From NCBI RefSeq assembly GCF_003072125.1, contig NZ_QCYH01000002.1:124001-188000 (forward strand): a stretch of DNA of 64,000 nt, written 5' to 3'. The notes under the pieces were generated by a model. That model was not told the DNA's origin, ran no database searches, and saw only the letters and a program-made list of their open reading frames with translations. Of the stretch, positions 1-10,480 are shown piece by piece (within the stretch, counting starts at the first letter, position 1; each line of letters opens with the position of its first letter). This DNA comes from Pelagivirga sediminicola. Lineage in GTDB: Bacteria; Pseudomonadota; Alphaproteobacteria; Rhodobacterales; Rhodobacteraceae. The translations under genes and the position numbers were made by a program.

Positions 1-2
1 GC

Positions 3-950
3 GGCAATGGCGAAGGCCCCGGCGGCAGCGGCCCCGGCCTGACGCGCGGTCCGGTCATCCTCGGCCTTCTGGTGCTGGTGGGTGTGTGGCTTTTCTCAAG
101 CGTCTATACCGTCAAGCCCGAAGAGCGCGCGGTCGAGCTGTTCCTCGGCGAATACCACCGCACCACCGGCTCGGGCCTGCATGTCGCGCCGTGGCCTCTG
201 GTCAGCTATGAGAAGGTCGTCGTGACCTCCGAGCGCAACGAGGATATCGGCGTGGGCGAGCGCGGCAGCGAGGCCGGGCTGATGCTGACCGGGGACGAGA
301 ATATCGTCGACATCGATTTCCAGGTGGTCTGGAATATCAACGATCCCGCGATGTACCTGTTCAACCTGCGCGATCCGCGCGCGACCATTCGCGCCGTGTC
401 CGAATCCGCCATGCGCGAGATCATCGCGCAATCCCAGCTGGCGCCGATCCTGAACCGCGACCGTGGCTCGATCGCGCAGCGGCTGGAGGATCTGATCCAG
501 CTGACGCTGGACAGCTATGACAGCGGCGTGAACGTGATCCGCGTCAACTTTGACAAGGCCGATCCGCCGATGCAGGTGATCGACGCCTTCCGCGAGGTCC
601 AGGCCGCCGAGCAGCAGCGCGACCGTCTGGAAAAGGAGGCGGACGCCTATGCCGCCCGCGTTCTGGCCGAGGCGCGCGGACAAGCGGCGCAGACGCTGGA
701 GGAGGCCGAAGGATACCGCGCGCGCGTGGTGAACGAGGCCGAAGGTCAGGCCAGCCGCTTCAGCGCCGTTCTGGGCGAGTATCAAAAGGCGCCGGATGTG
801 ACGCGCACGCGTCTGTACATCCAGGCGATCGAGGAGGTTCTGGGGGACATGGACAAGGTCATCCTGGATCAGAACCAATCCGGCGGCGCCCAGGGCGTCG
901 TGCCCTACCTGCCGCTCAATGAGCTGCGCAAGCCTTCGGAAGGTCAGTAA
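3..950 (+). CDS. hflK: HflK, membrane protease modulator (5' partial)
   Basis: SPFH/band-7 protein that with HflC forms the HflKC complex, which surrounds and modulates FtsH in the inner membrane. The frame is open to the left edge, so the N-terminus lies outside the window; a GTG at 72 is internal. A Gly/Pro-rich stretch precedes one membrane segment (VILGLLVLVGVWLFSSVYTV), then the SPFH domain (TVKPEERAVELFLGEY) and a Glu/Ala/Arg-rich helical region (QAAEQQRDRLEKEADAYAAR). The stop lies 2 nt before hflC, so the pair is one operon. Family assignment rests on sequence character and on the hflK-hflC-DUF2065-degP order. Confidence 0.93.
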   Translation, partial: GNGEGPGGSGPGLTRGPVILGLLVLVGVWLFSSVYTVKPEERAVELFLGEYHRTTGSGLHVAPWPLVSYEKVVVTSERNEDIGVGERGSEAGLMLTGDENIVDIDFQVVWNINDPAMYLFNLRDPRATIRAVSESAMREIIAQSQLAPILNRDRGSIAQRLEDLIQLTLDSYDSGVNVIRVNFDKADPPMQVIDAFREVQAAEQQRDRLEKEADAYAARVLAEARGQAAQTLEEAEGYRARVVNEAEGQASRFSAVLGEYQKAPDVTRTRLYIQAIEEVLGDMDKVILDQNQSGGAQGVVPYLPLNELRKPSEGQ

Positions 951-952
951 TC

Positions 953-2095
953 ATGCGTAAAACCGCTTTCATCCTGCCCGCCATCGTTGCCATCGTCGTC
1001 GTTGCGCTGCTCTCGATCTTCATCGTGGACGAGCGCGAGAAGGTGCTGGTGCTGCAATTCTCCAAGATCATCGACGTCAAGGAAGAGCCGGGGCTTGGCT
1101 TCAAGATCCCGTTCATCCAGCAGGTCGTGCGCTATGACGACCGGATCCTCAGCCGCGACATCGACCCGCTCGAAGTCACGCCGCTGGATGACCGCCGTCT
1201 GGTGGTGGACGCCTTTGCGCGCTACCGCATCTCGGATGTGCGCCGCTTCCGCGAGGCGGTGGGCGACGGGGGAATCCCGTTCGCCGAGAACCGTCTGGAC
1301 TCGATCCTGCGGTCGCGGACCCGCGAAGTGCTGGGTTCGGTCAGCTCGAACGATATCCTCAGCTCGGACCGTGCCACGCTGATGCTGCGCATCCGCAACG
1401 CCGCGATTACCGAGGCGCGCGAGCTGGGCATCGAAGTGGTCGACGTGCGGCTCAAGCGCACCGATCTGCCCAGCCAGAACCTCGACGCCACCTTTGCCCG
1501 TATGCGTGCCGAGCGCGAGCGCGAGGCCGCGGACGAGATTGCCCGTGGTAACGAGGCCGCGCAGCGCGTGCGTGCGCAGGCCAACCGGACGCAGGTGGAG
1601 CTGGAATCCGACGCGTTGCGCCAGGCGGAAATCACCCGAGGCGAGGCCGACGCGCGCAGCAACGCGATCTTCAACGATGCCTTCGGCGCGGACGAGGAAT
1701 TCTTTGAATTCTATCGCTCGCTGGACGCCTACCGCGCCGCATTGCGCGGCAGCAATTCGTCGATCGTGATGTCACCCGATAGCGATTTCTTCAAGTACTT
1801 CAATGCCATGGGCGACAGTTCAGGGGCGACCCCCGCAACCGGCGCCGAGGCGCAGGATGACGCGGCTCCAGCCGATGACGCGGAAGCCGGCGCGGACCAG
1901 CCGGGCAGCGATGCGCCTGAGCAGGACGCCCAGAGCGAGGGCGAAGCGCCGGACAGCGGCGACACCGAGGGCGCCGAAACCGAAGGCGCCGAAGATGACG
2001 CATCCGAAGATGCCGCGCCCGAAGATGCCGCGCAAAGCGACGCAGGCGCCGCCGCACAGGACGAGACCGCGGCGACGGGCGCCGCGGCGCAGTAA
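953..2095 (+). CDS. hflC: HflC with long acidic C-terminal tail
   Basis: Partner of HflK in the FtsH-modulating SPFH complex. Residues about 5-24 form a membrane anchor (ILPAIVAIVVVALLSIFIVD), followed by the SPFH domain (EKVLVLQFSKIIDVKEEPGL) and a charged helical stretch around residues 190-240. The recognisable HflC sequence ends near residue 290 (FFKYFNAMG). The last 90 or so residues are a low-complexity Ala/Asp/Glu/Gly/Thr tail without hydrophobic segments. Its last base overlaps the ATG of the next gene, suggesting coupled translation. Confidence 0.93.
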   Translation: MRKTAFILPAIVAIVVVALLSIFIVDEREKVLVLQFSKIIDVKEEPGLGFKIPFIQQVVRYDDRILSRDIDPLEVTPLDDRRLVVDAFARYRISDVRRFREAVGDGGIPFAENRLDSILRSRTREVLGSVSSNDILSSDRATLMLRIRNAAITEARELGIEVVDVRLKRTDLPSQNLDATFARMRAEREREAADEIARGNEAAQRVRAQANRTQVELESDALRQAEITRGEADARSNAIFNDAFGADEEFFEFYRSLDAYRAALRGSNSSIVMSPDSDFFKYFNAMGDSSGATPATGAEAQDDAAPADDAEAGADQPGSDAPEQDAQSEGEAPDSGDTEGAETEGAEDDASEDAAPEDAAQSDAGAAAQDETAATGAAAQ

Positions 2096-2292
2096 TGCTT
2101 GCGGTCGGCGCTCTTGCCTTCGGGCTGGTGCTGATCGTCGAGGGGCTGGTCTATGCGCTGGCCCCTCGCATCGTCGAGGACATGCTCGCCGCGCTGCGCG
2201 CCCTGCCGGTCGAGACGCGCCGCATGCTGGGTCTGGGGGCGCTTGGTGTGGGCGTCCTGCTGGTCTGGCTGGGCAAGACATTGGGCGCATGA
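2095..2292 (+). CDS. DUF2065 small membrane protein
   Basis: 65 residues with two hydrophobic helices (ALAFGLVLIVEGLVYALAP and MLGLGALGVGVLLVWLGKTL) joined by a short polar loop. This is the size and layout of DUF2065 (YjeT-like) proteins, which commonly sit beside hflKC. It starts on the last base of the hflC stop, so it is probably made by reinitiation. No biochemical role can be read from the sequence. Confidence 0.85.
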   Translation: MLAVGALAFGLVLIVEGLVYALAPRIVEDMLAALRALPVETRRMLGLGALGVGVLLVWLGKTLGA

Positions 2293-2331
2293 CGCGCGTC
2301 GTCACCATCGCGTGACAGATGCTGCAATCAT

Positions 2332-2359
2332 TTGCACGCGCCCCGCGTTTGCGTAGATT
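2332..2359 (+). promoter_or_regulatory. Putative promoter for the DegP-type protease gene
   Basis: TTGCAC (2332-2337) and TAGATT (2354-2359) are separated by 16 bp, a plausible housekeeping -35/-10 pair. It lies about 70 bp upstream of the GTG start in the only gap between the DUF2065 gene and the protease gene. Judged by eye only. Confidence 0.35.
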
Positions 2360-2426
2360 GCTTTCAGGTGCCCGGACCTGCGCGTCGGTCCGCCACCAGT
2401 AGATTTCGTAGCGAGGAGAACCGCCA

Positions 2427-3899
<1,473 letters not shown>

Positions 3900-3938
3900 C
3901 CTCTCTGCACGGGTAAGACCCATGCGCGCGCATCTGCA

Positions 3939-3963
3939 GGAAGCGGTCCGACGGGCCGCTTCC
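3939..3963 (+). terminator. Rho-independent-like hairpin after the protease gene
   Basis: GGAAGCGG (3939-3946) pairs with CCGCTTCC (3956-3963), and inner bases extend the stem. Only a weak T-rich stretch follows. It lies 40 nt after the protease stop. The rest of 3900-4246 holds the putative promoter of the next gene and a leader of about 190 nt in which I see no gene. Confidence 0.55.
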
Positions 3964-4028
3964 TTGCGTTTGCGCAGGTGTTTTCGGCGCCGCCATGTCG
4001 CTGAATTGGTTTAGTTGCGCGCGATTGG

Positions 4029-4058
4029 TTGCGAAAAGGCGCCCTGTGTTGCTACATT
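4029..4058 (+). promoter_or_regulatory. Putative promoter for the BCCT transporter gene
   Basis: TTGCGA (4029-4034) and TACATT (4053-4058) with an 18-bp spacer lie about 190 bp upstream of the transporter ATG. This would leave a long leader. The call rests on hexamer likeness only. Confidence 0.3.
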
Positions 4059-4246
4059 CCTCCCTTGATGGTGGCGCACCGCAAGGTCGCCTGTCGTCGC
4101 GCGAGCCGGATGGCAAGGCATGCCCTGCCTCCGATACAGACCAAGGACAGCGGCGGTGCCGCTTCAGTCCGTGACACGAGGGACAGGACAGATCGGGGCG
4201 CGCCGCGCTCTGCCGGTGCGGCCCCTCCAACAAGATAGGACACCTT

Positions 4247-5950
4247 ATGGCCGATACATCAGGCGACCAGGGAATTCCGCCACCAGAGGGCGACGCCGAC
4301 ATCATCCAGACCGATTACGAGATCGGCCAGGACAACGTCACGGCCTCCATCGGGCCATTCGGGCTCGATTTTCACAATCCGGTCTTTGCGATGGCCGGGA
4401 TTTCGATCATGGCCTTCGTGTTCTTCGCCCTCGCGCTGCCAGATCAGGCAGAGGCGATGTTCGAATGGCTCTTTACCTTCGTCACGACCACCTTCGACTG
4501 GTTTTTCCTGAGTGCGGCCAACATCTTTGTGCTGTTCTGCCTCTTTTTGATCGTCAGCCCCTATGGCTCGATCCGGCTGGGCGGGTCCGATGCGACGCCC
4601 GATTTCAGCTATACCGGCTGGTTCGCGATGCTGTTCGCGGCGGGCATGGGCATCGGGCTGATGTTCTTCGGCGTGTCAGAGCCGATGACGCATTTCTCCA
4701 CCGCGCTGGGCGGCACGGCGATGGAGGACGGCGTGCGCACCGACTGGTCGCCCCTTGGCGCGGCGGGCGGCGATCCGGCGGCGGCAACGCGGCTGGGCAT
4801 GGCGGCGACGATCTTTCACTGGGGGCTTCACCCTTGGGCGATCTACGCGGTCGTGGCGCTGGCGCTGGCGCTGTTCAGCTATAACAAGGGCCTGCCCCTG
4901 ACGCTGCGCAGCGCGTTCTATCCCATCTTCGGCGAGCGTGTCTGGGGCTGGACCGGCCATATCATCGACACGCTGGCGGTCTTTGCCACGCTTTTCGGGC
5001 TTGCCACATCGCTGGGCTTCGGGGCCGAGCAGGCGGCGTCGGGTCTGACCTATCTTTTCGGGTCGGGCAATGCGGACGAGGGCACGCGCGCCCTGCTGGG
5101 GATCACCTATGGCAATACCGAGGAAAGCGGTGTCGCCGATTCCAGTCTGCTGCTGGTGCTGCTGATTTCCGGCATCACCGCGATCGCGCTGATTTCGGTG
5201 GTGCGCGGCCTCGATGGCGGGGTCAAGGTTCTGTCCGAGATCAACATGGGCCTTGCCGGCCTTCTGCTGGTCTTCACGCTGATCGTTGGCGGGCCGATCT
5301 TTTTGCTCACCTTCTTTGCCGACAGCCTCTGGGCCTATCTGCAGAACCTGATTCCGCTGAGCAATCCGTTCGGGCGCGAAGACACCAACTTCGTGCAGGG
5401 CTGGACGGCGTTCTACTGGGCCTGGTGGATCAGCTGGTCACCCTTCGTGGGCATGTTCATCGCCCGCGTCAGCCGGGGCCGGTCGGTGCGCGAGTTCCTG
5501 ATCTGCGTGCTGCTGATCCCCAGCCTCGTCTGCGTGCTGTGGATGAGCGTCTTTGGCGGCACGGCGATCAGCCAGGTGGTCAATGACGGCTATACCGCCG
5601 CGCAGGATGCGGCGCTGGAGCTGAAGCTGTTCAACATGCTGGAGGCGCTGCCCTTGGCGACCATCACGTCGATGATCGGTATCATCCTGGTCATCGTGTT
5701 CTTCGTCACCTCGTCCGACTCGGGCAGTCTGGTGATCGACACGATCACGGCGGGCGGCAAGGTGGATGCGCCGGTCACCCAGCGCGTGTTCTGGGCCATC
5801 TTCGAGGGCGCGGTCGCGATCGTGCTGCTGATCGGCGGCGGCCTTGGGGCGCTGCAATCGGCGGTGATTTCCACGGGGCTGCCGTTCACGCTGGTGCTGC
5901 TGGTCATGTGCTGGGCGATCTTCAAGGGATTGCAGTCAGAACGGTCGTAA
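4247..5950 (+). CDS. BCCT-family betaine/choline/carnitine transporter
   Basis: Sodium- or proton-coupled uptake of a trimethylammonium compound such as glycine betaine or choline; substrate cannot be told from sequence. The 567-residue protein has about 12 hydrophobic segments and the BCCT signature around FYWAWWISWSPFVGMFIARV (near residue 390). Other family stretches are GWFAMLFAAGMGIGLMFFG and FVTSSDSGSLVIDTITAGG. Residues 1-45 form a hydrophilic cytosolic N-terminus. It is monocistronic, with its own terminator downstream. Confidence 0.93.
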   Translation: MADTSGDQGIPPPEGDADIIQTDYEIGQDNVTASIGPFGLDFHNPVFAMAGISIMAFVFFALALPDQAEAMFEWLFTFVTTTFDWFFLSAANIFVLFCLFLIVSPYGSIRLGGSDATPDFSYTGWFAMLFAAGMGIGLMFFGVSEPMTHFSTALGGTAMEDGVRTDWSPLGAAGGDPAAATRLGMAATIFHWGLHPWAIYAVVALALALFSYNKGLPLTLRSAFYPIFGERVWGWTGHIIDTLAVFATLFGLATSLGFGAEQAASGLTYLFGSGNADEGTRALLGITYGNTEESGVADSSLLLVLLISGITAIALISVVRGLDGGVKVLSEINMGLAGLLLVFTLIVGGPIFLLTFFADSLWAYLQNLIPLSNPFGREDTNFVQGWTAFYWAWWISWSPFVGMFIARVSRGRSVREFLICVLLIPSLVCVLWMSVFGGTAISQVVNDGYTAAQDAALELKLFNMLEALPLATITSMIGIILVIVFFVTSSDSGSLVIDTITAGGKVDAPVTQRVFWAIFEGAVAIVLLIGGGLGALQSAVISTGLPFTLVLLVMCWAIFKGLQSERS

Positions 5951-5975
5951 ATCCCGCTGAAAACAGACCCATGAG

Positions 5976-6010
5976 GCCCCCGGAAGCTTGCGCGACCGGG
6001 GGCTTTGCTG
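5976..6010 (+). terminator. Intrinsic terminator after the BCCT gene
   Basis: GCCCCCGG (5976-5983) pairs with CCGGGGGC (5996-6003) around a 12-nt loop, followed by TTTGCTGTTT. It separates the transporter from the aminotransferase gene. Confidence 0.8.
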
Positions 6011-6043
6011 TTTCCTGCCTTCAGCGGTCAAGGGAGGGCGGCG

Positions 6044-7270
6044 ATGAGCACCACATTGGATCTGGATTTCGTGCGCGGTCAGTTTCCCGCCTTTGCCGAG
6101 CCGGCCCTTCAGGGGCAGGCGTTTTTCGAGAATGCCGGCGGCTCCTATGCCTGCGCGCCGGTCATCGACCGGCTGACGCGGTTCTATCACCAGCGCAAGG
6201 TGCAGCCCTATGCCCCGTACGAGGCGTCGCGCCTCGGCGGCGCCGAGATGGACGAGGCGCGCGCGCGTCTTGCCGCTATGATGGGGGTCGAGACGGACGA
6301 GCTGAGCTTTGGTCCCTCGACCACGCAGAATACCTATGTTCTGGCCCGCGCCTTTGCCCAGTGGATGCGCGCGGGCGATGCGATCATCGTCACCAACCAG
6401 GACCACGAGGCCAATACCGGCCCCTGGCGGCGGCTGGAGGCCGAGGGATTCGAGATCCGCGAGTGGCAGATCGACCCCGACACCGGCCATCTGAAGCTTG
6501 AGGACCTGGAGGATCTGCTGGACGAGCGGGTGCGCCTCGTGTGCTTTCCGCACTGCTCGAACGTGGTGGGCGAGGTCAACCCGGTCGTGGATATCACCGC
6601 GCTGGCCCATGCCGCGGGCGCGTTCGTCTGCGTCGACGGGGTCAGCTATGCGCCTCACGGGCTGCCCGATATCGGCGCGATGGGGCCTGATATCTATCTA
6701 TTCTCGGCCTACAAGACCTACGGGCCGCATCAGGGCATCATGACCATCCGGCGCGAGCTGGGCATGCAACTGCCCAATCAGGCGCATTTCTTCAACGAAG
6801 GCAGCCTTTACAAGCGGTTCACCCCCGCCGGGCCGGACCATGCGCAGGTGGCGGCCTGCGCGGGCATGGCCGATTATATCGACGCGCTGGCCGCGCATCA
6901 CGGGCTGGAGGGGGACGCAGCCGCCCGTGCGGGGGGCGTGCATGACATGATGCGCGCGCATGAAGAGACGCTGCTGGCGCCGCTGCTGGACTATGTGCGG
7001 TCGCGCAACTCCGTGCGTCTGCTGGGGCCGGAGACGGCGGCGGGCCGCGCGCCCACGGTGGCGCTGCGCGTCGACCGCCCCGGCGAGGAGGTGGCGCGCG
7101 ATCTGGGCGCGCATGGCATCATGGCGGGCGGCGGCGATTTCTATGCGGTGCGGCCCCTGCGCGCGATGGGCGTCGATCCCGCGCATGGGGTGCTGCGGCT
7201 CAGCTTCGTGCACTACACCAGCCGCGCCGAGATCGACCAGTTGCTGAGCGCGCTTGACGATGTTCTTTGA
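6044..7270 (+). CDS. Class V aminotransferase (cysteine-desulfurase-like)
   Basis: PLP enzyme of fold type I, about 408 residues. The start at 6044 is chosen over an upstream in-frame codon because GGAGGG precedes it at 6034-6039. The PLP lysine is in FSAYKTYGPHQG (near residue 225) and the cofactor aspartate in FVCVDGVSYAPH. It resembles cysteine-desulfurase-like proteins, but there is no neighbouring suf or isc gene, so desulfurase activity is not assured. Confidence 0.85.
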   Translation: MSTTLDLDFVRGQFPAFAEPALQGQAFFENAGGSYACAPVIDRLTRFYHQRKVQPYAPYEASRLGGAEMDEARARLAAMMGVETDELSFGPSTTQNTYVLARAFAQWMRAGDAIIVTNQDHEANTGPWRRLEAEGFEIREWQIDPDTGHLKLEDLEDLLDERVRLVCFPHCSNVVGEVNPVVDITALAHAAGAFVCVDGVSYAPHGLPDIGAMGPDIYLFSAYKTYGPHQGIMTIRRELGMQLPNQAHFFNEGSLYKRFTPAGPDHAQVAACAGMADYIDALAAHHGLEGDAAARAGGVHDMMRAHEETLLAPLLDYVRSRNSVRLLGPETAAGRAPTVALRVDRPGEEVARDLGAHGIMAGGGDFYAVRPLRAMGVDPAHGVLRLSFVHYTSRAEIDQLLSALDDVL

Positions 7271-7324
7271 TCCGGCCCGCGGCGCGCTATGTCACTTGCG
7301 GACATACCCGGCCCAGAGTGAGAC

Positions 7325-8746
7325 ATGAGCGACAATAAACCGACCCTTCTTTGGCTCAGGCGCGATCTGCGGCTGTCCGATCACCCGGCGCTTTGTGCCG
7401 CGCTGGACCAAGGCGCGCCCGTGATCCCCGTATTCATCCTCGATGACTGCGCCGAGGCGCTGGGCGCTGCGCCGAAATGGCGGCTGGGCCTTGCGCTGGA
7501 GCATTTCGCGCAGGTGCTGGAGGCCAGGGGCAGCCGCCTGATCCTGCGCCGGGGCGATGCGCTGGACGTGCTGCGCGATCTGGTGCGCGAGACGGGGGCA
7601 GGGGCGGTGCATTGGTCGCGGCTTTATGATCCGGCGGCGATCGCCCGCGACAAGGCGGTGAAATCCGCGCTCAAGGAGGATGGCATCGACGCGCAGAGCC
7701 ATGCGGGCCACCTTTTGTTCGAGCCTTGGACCGTCGAGACGAAAGAGGGCGGGTATTACAAGGTCTACTCGCCCATGTGGCGCGCGGTGAAAGATCGCGA
7801 CGTGGCCGCACCGCTGCCCGCGCCAAAGGATCTGAGGGCGCCCGAGGCATGGCCCGCCAGCGACGATCTGGCCGATTGGCGCATGGGCGCCGCGATGAAC
7901 CGGGGCGCCGAAGTTTGCCTGCCCTACCAGCAGGTTGGCGAGGAGGCGGCGCAGGAGCGGCTGGCATGGTTCACTCGCGAAAGCATCGACCGCTACAAGA
8001 CGCGCCGCGATCTGCCCGGCATCGACGGCACCTCCAACCTGTCCGAGAACCTCGCCCTTGGCGAGATCAGCCCGGCGCAATGCTGGCACGCAGGGCTGCG
8101 CGCGCTGCACGAGGGTGCAGGCGGCGCCGAGACATGGATCAAGGAGCTGGTCTGGCGCGAGTTTGCCTATCACCTGATCTATCACACACCGCAGATCGCC
8201 ACGCGTAACTGGCGCGAGAAATGGGACGATTTCCCGTGGAACGAGGATGGCAGCACAGCCGAGGTCACCGCATGGAAACAGGGACGCACCGGCGTGCCCT
8301 TCGTCGATGCGGCGATGCGCGAGATGTATGTCACCGGCCGGATGCACAACCGCGCGCGGATGATCGTCGCCAGCTACCTGACCAAGCATCTGATGACACA
8401 TTGGCGTGTCGGGCAGGCATGGTTCGATGATTGCCTGACCGATTGGGACATCGCATCGAACGCGATGGGCTGGCAGTGGGCGGCAGGCTCGGGCCCGGAT
8501 GCGTCGCCCTATTTTCGCATCTTCAACCCCGAAACGCAGCTGGAAAAATTCGATCCCGACGGAAACTTTGTGCGCGCATGGATCGCCGAAGGCTATGACA
8601 CCCCCAGCGACACGGCGCTCAGCTATTTCGACGCCATTCCGCGCAGCTGGGGCTTGTCGGCGACTGACAGCTATCCCCGCCCGGCACTGGAGCTGAGCGA
8701 GGGGCGCGAGCGTGCGCTGAATGCCTATCAGGAGCGGTCTTTCTGA
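7325..8746 (+). CDS. phrB: Deoxyribodipyrimidine photolyase (class I CPD type)
   Basis: Light-driven repair of cyclobutane pyrimidine dimers. The N-terminal Rossmann domain starts with LLWLRRDLRLSDHPAL; the C-terminal FAD-binding helical domain shows WIKELVWREFAYHLI, FVDAAMREMYVTGRMHNRAR and DWDIASNAMGWQWAAGSG, all hallmarks of the family. The 473-residue length is normal. Its TGA overlaps the ATG of the next gene, the methyltransferase, so the two are translationally coupled. Confidence 0.95.
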   Translation: MSDNKPTLLWLRRDLRLSDHPALCAALDQGAPVIPVFILDDCAEALGAAPKWRLGLALEHFAQVLEARGSRLILRRGDALDVLRDLVRETGAGAVHWSRLYDPAAIARDKAVKSALKEDGIDAQSHAGHLLFEPWTVETKEGGYYKVYSPMWRAVKDRDVAAPLPAPKDLRAPEAWPASDDLADWRMGAAMNRGAEVCLPYQQVGEEAAQERLAWFTRESIDRYKTRRDLPGIDGTSNLSENLALGEISPAQCWHAGLRALHEGAGGAETWIKELVWREFAYHLIYHTPQIATRNWREKWDDFPWNEDGSTAEVTAWKQGRTGVPFVDAAMREMYVTGRMHNRARMIVASYLTKHLMTHWRVGQAWFDDCLTDWDIASNAMGWQWAAGSGPDASPYFRIFNPETQLEKFDPDGNFVRAWIAEGYDTPSDTALSYFDAIPRSWGLSATDSYPRPALELSEGRERALNAYQERSF

Positions 8747-10014
8747 TGAGGGGCGAGATACAATTGCCGGTGCATGTGCCCGGCCAAGAAACGGAACAAA
8801 CCCGGATGATCCTGACTTCGACGGACGGCCAGAAAAACCTGCCACGATATTTCGCGCGCGTTTTCGAAAAAACCCGCAACATCAACCGGGGGCGGCTGGA
8901 TTTCGTGCTGCCCGACGGGCGCGTCTTTCGCGCCGAGGGCCCCAATCCCGGCCCGGTGGGCGAGGTGCATCTGCACAACACCGATGTCTTTGCCCGCCTG
9001 ATCCGCGAGGGGGATCTGGGCTTTTGCGACGCCTATCTCGACGGCTGGTGGAGCAGCCCGGATCTTCAGGCGCTGATGGATTTCATCTGCACCGATAACG
9101 AGGACGTCTATGACGGCTTTCCCGGCATGTCCCTCGTGCGCGCGTTCGAGCGTGTGCGCCATTGGCTGCGCAGCAATTCCAAGGGGCAGGCGCGCAAGAA
9201 CATCAGCTATCACTATGATCTGGGCAACGAATTCTACCGGCTCTGGCTGGATGAGACGATGACCTATTCCAGTGCCCTCTTCGAGACCGGGCAGGAAAGC
9301 ATGGAAAAGGCGCAGACAGCCAAATACGCCTCGATGGTGGATCGCATGGGCGTGAAGGCGGGGGACCACGTGCTGGAGATCGGCTGCGGCTGGGGCGGCT
9401 TTGCGGAATATGCCGCCAGTCAGCGCGGGCTGAAGGTGACGGGCCTAACCATCAGCCGCGAGCAGCTGAGCTTTGCGCAGCAGCGTATTGAAAACGCGGG
9501 ACTTTCCGGGCTGGTGGACTTCAAGTTGCAGGATTATCGCGACGAGCGCGGCACTTATGACGGCATTGCCAGTATCGAGATGTTCGAGGCTGTCGGCCAG
9601 CAATACTGGCCCACTTATTTCAACACCGTGCGTGACCGGCTGCATCCCGGCCGGCGCGCGACGCTGCAGATCATCACCATCAGTGATGCGCGTTGGGACG
9701 TCTACCGGCGGGGCGTGGATTTTATCCAGAAATACATCTTTCCGGGCGGCATGCTGCCCAGCCCCGGTGCGCTGCGCGCCGAGGTCGAGCGCGCGGGCCT
9801 GACCATTGCCGGGTCCATGGAGTTTGGCGAAAGCTACAGCCAGACCTTGCGCCGCTGGCATGACCGGTTCAACGATCAATGGGACGCGGTGGCCGACATG
9901 GGCTTTGACGAGCGGTTCCGGCGGATGTGGAATTTCTATCTCACCTCTTGCGCCGGATCGTTTCACGCAGGAAACTGCGACGTAACGCAGATCACCATCG
10001 CCAAGCCCGGATAA
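8746..10014 (+). CDS. Cyclopropane-fatty-acyl-phospholipid synthase family methyltransferase
   Basis: SAM-dependent enzyme of the CFA-synthase family, acting on unsaturated acyl chains of membrane phospholipids. The SAM site VLEIGCGWGGFAEYA lies near residue 210, preceded by NISYHYDLGNEFYRLWLDE and followed by GGMLPSPGALRAEVERAGL, all typical of the family. Length from the first ATG is 422 residues; the ATG at 8806 is an alternative start. It is coupled to phrB and lies 3 nt before trgA. Cyclopropane formation versus another lipid methylation cannot be distinguished. Confidence 0.88.
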   Translation: MRGEIQLPVHVPGQETEQTRMILTSTDGQKNLPRYFARVFEKTRNINRGRLDFVLPDGRVFRAEGPNPGPVGEVHLHNTDVFARLIREGDLGFCDAYLDGWWSSPDLQALMDFICTDNEDVYDGFPGMSLVRAFERVRHWLRSNSKGQARKNISYHYDLGNEFYRLWLDETMTYSSALFETGQESMEKAQTAKYASMVDRMGVKAGDHVLEIGCGWGGFAEYAASQRGLKVTGLTISREQLSFAQQRIENAGLSGLVDFKLQDYRDERGTYDGIASIEMFEAVGQQYWPTYFNTVRDRLHPGRRATLQIITISDARWDVYRRGVDFIQKYIFPGGMLPSPGALRAEVERAGLTIAGSMEFGESYSQTLRRWHDRFNDQWDAVADMGFDERFRRMWNFYLTSCAGSFHAGNCDVTQITIAKPG

Positions 10015-10017
10015 GCC

Positions 10018-10476
10018 ATGCCAAAGACACGCACCCTTCCCACCGCCGCGCGTCTTGTGGCGGCAATCGCGCTGGGCGCTCTGGGCTGGCTGGCCTCTGA
10101 GATGGTGCGCCCGTTGATGCCGCCGCAGACGGCCTTCGGGTGGTTCAACTATGTCAATCTGGCGCTCGGCGTGCTTTGCGGCTGGTTCGTGATCGGCAGC
10201 CGCGCCGGGCGCGGCTATGGCGAGGCATTGGCAAACGGGCTGACGGGCGTTCTGGCGCTGATCATCTGGGGGTTTTTCGTCCAGAGCTTCAACCTGATGC
10301 TCAAGCAGTCGATGGAGGGCAAGTTCGACGGCCCGGTCGAGGCGATCGTCGGGATTTTCAACAATGCCATCGACTATGCGCAATACCTGATTGACCCGGC
10401 GCTGATCGGAACGCTGCTGGTGGGGGGGATGATCTGCGGGCTTCTGGCTGAAATGGCCGCGCGGCGCTGGACGTGA
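10018..10476 (+). CDS. trgA: TrgA family membrane protein
   Basis: 152 residues with about four hydrophobic helices (AARLVAAIALGALGWLASEM, YVNLALGVLCGWFVIGS, LTGVLALIIWGFFVQSFNLM, LIGTLLVGGMICGLLAEMAA). In Rhodobacter sphaeroides, trgAB next to cysK contributes to high-level tellurite resistance; the same three-gene order here supports the name. Its mechanism is unknown. It lies 4 nt before trgB. Confidence 0.85.
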   Translation: MPKTRTLPTAARLVAAIALGALGWLASEMVRPLMPPQTAFGWFNYVNLALGVLCGWFVIGSRAGRGYGEALANGLTGVLALIIWGFFVQSFNLMLKQSMEGKFDGPVEAIVGIFNNAIDYAQYLIDPALIGTLLVGGMICGLLAEMAARRWT

Positions 10477-10480
10477 CGCG

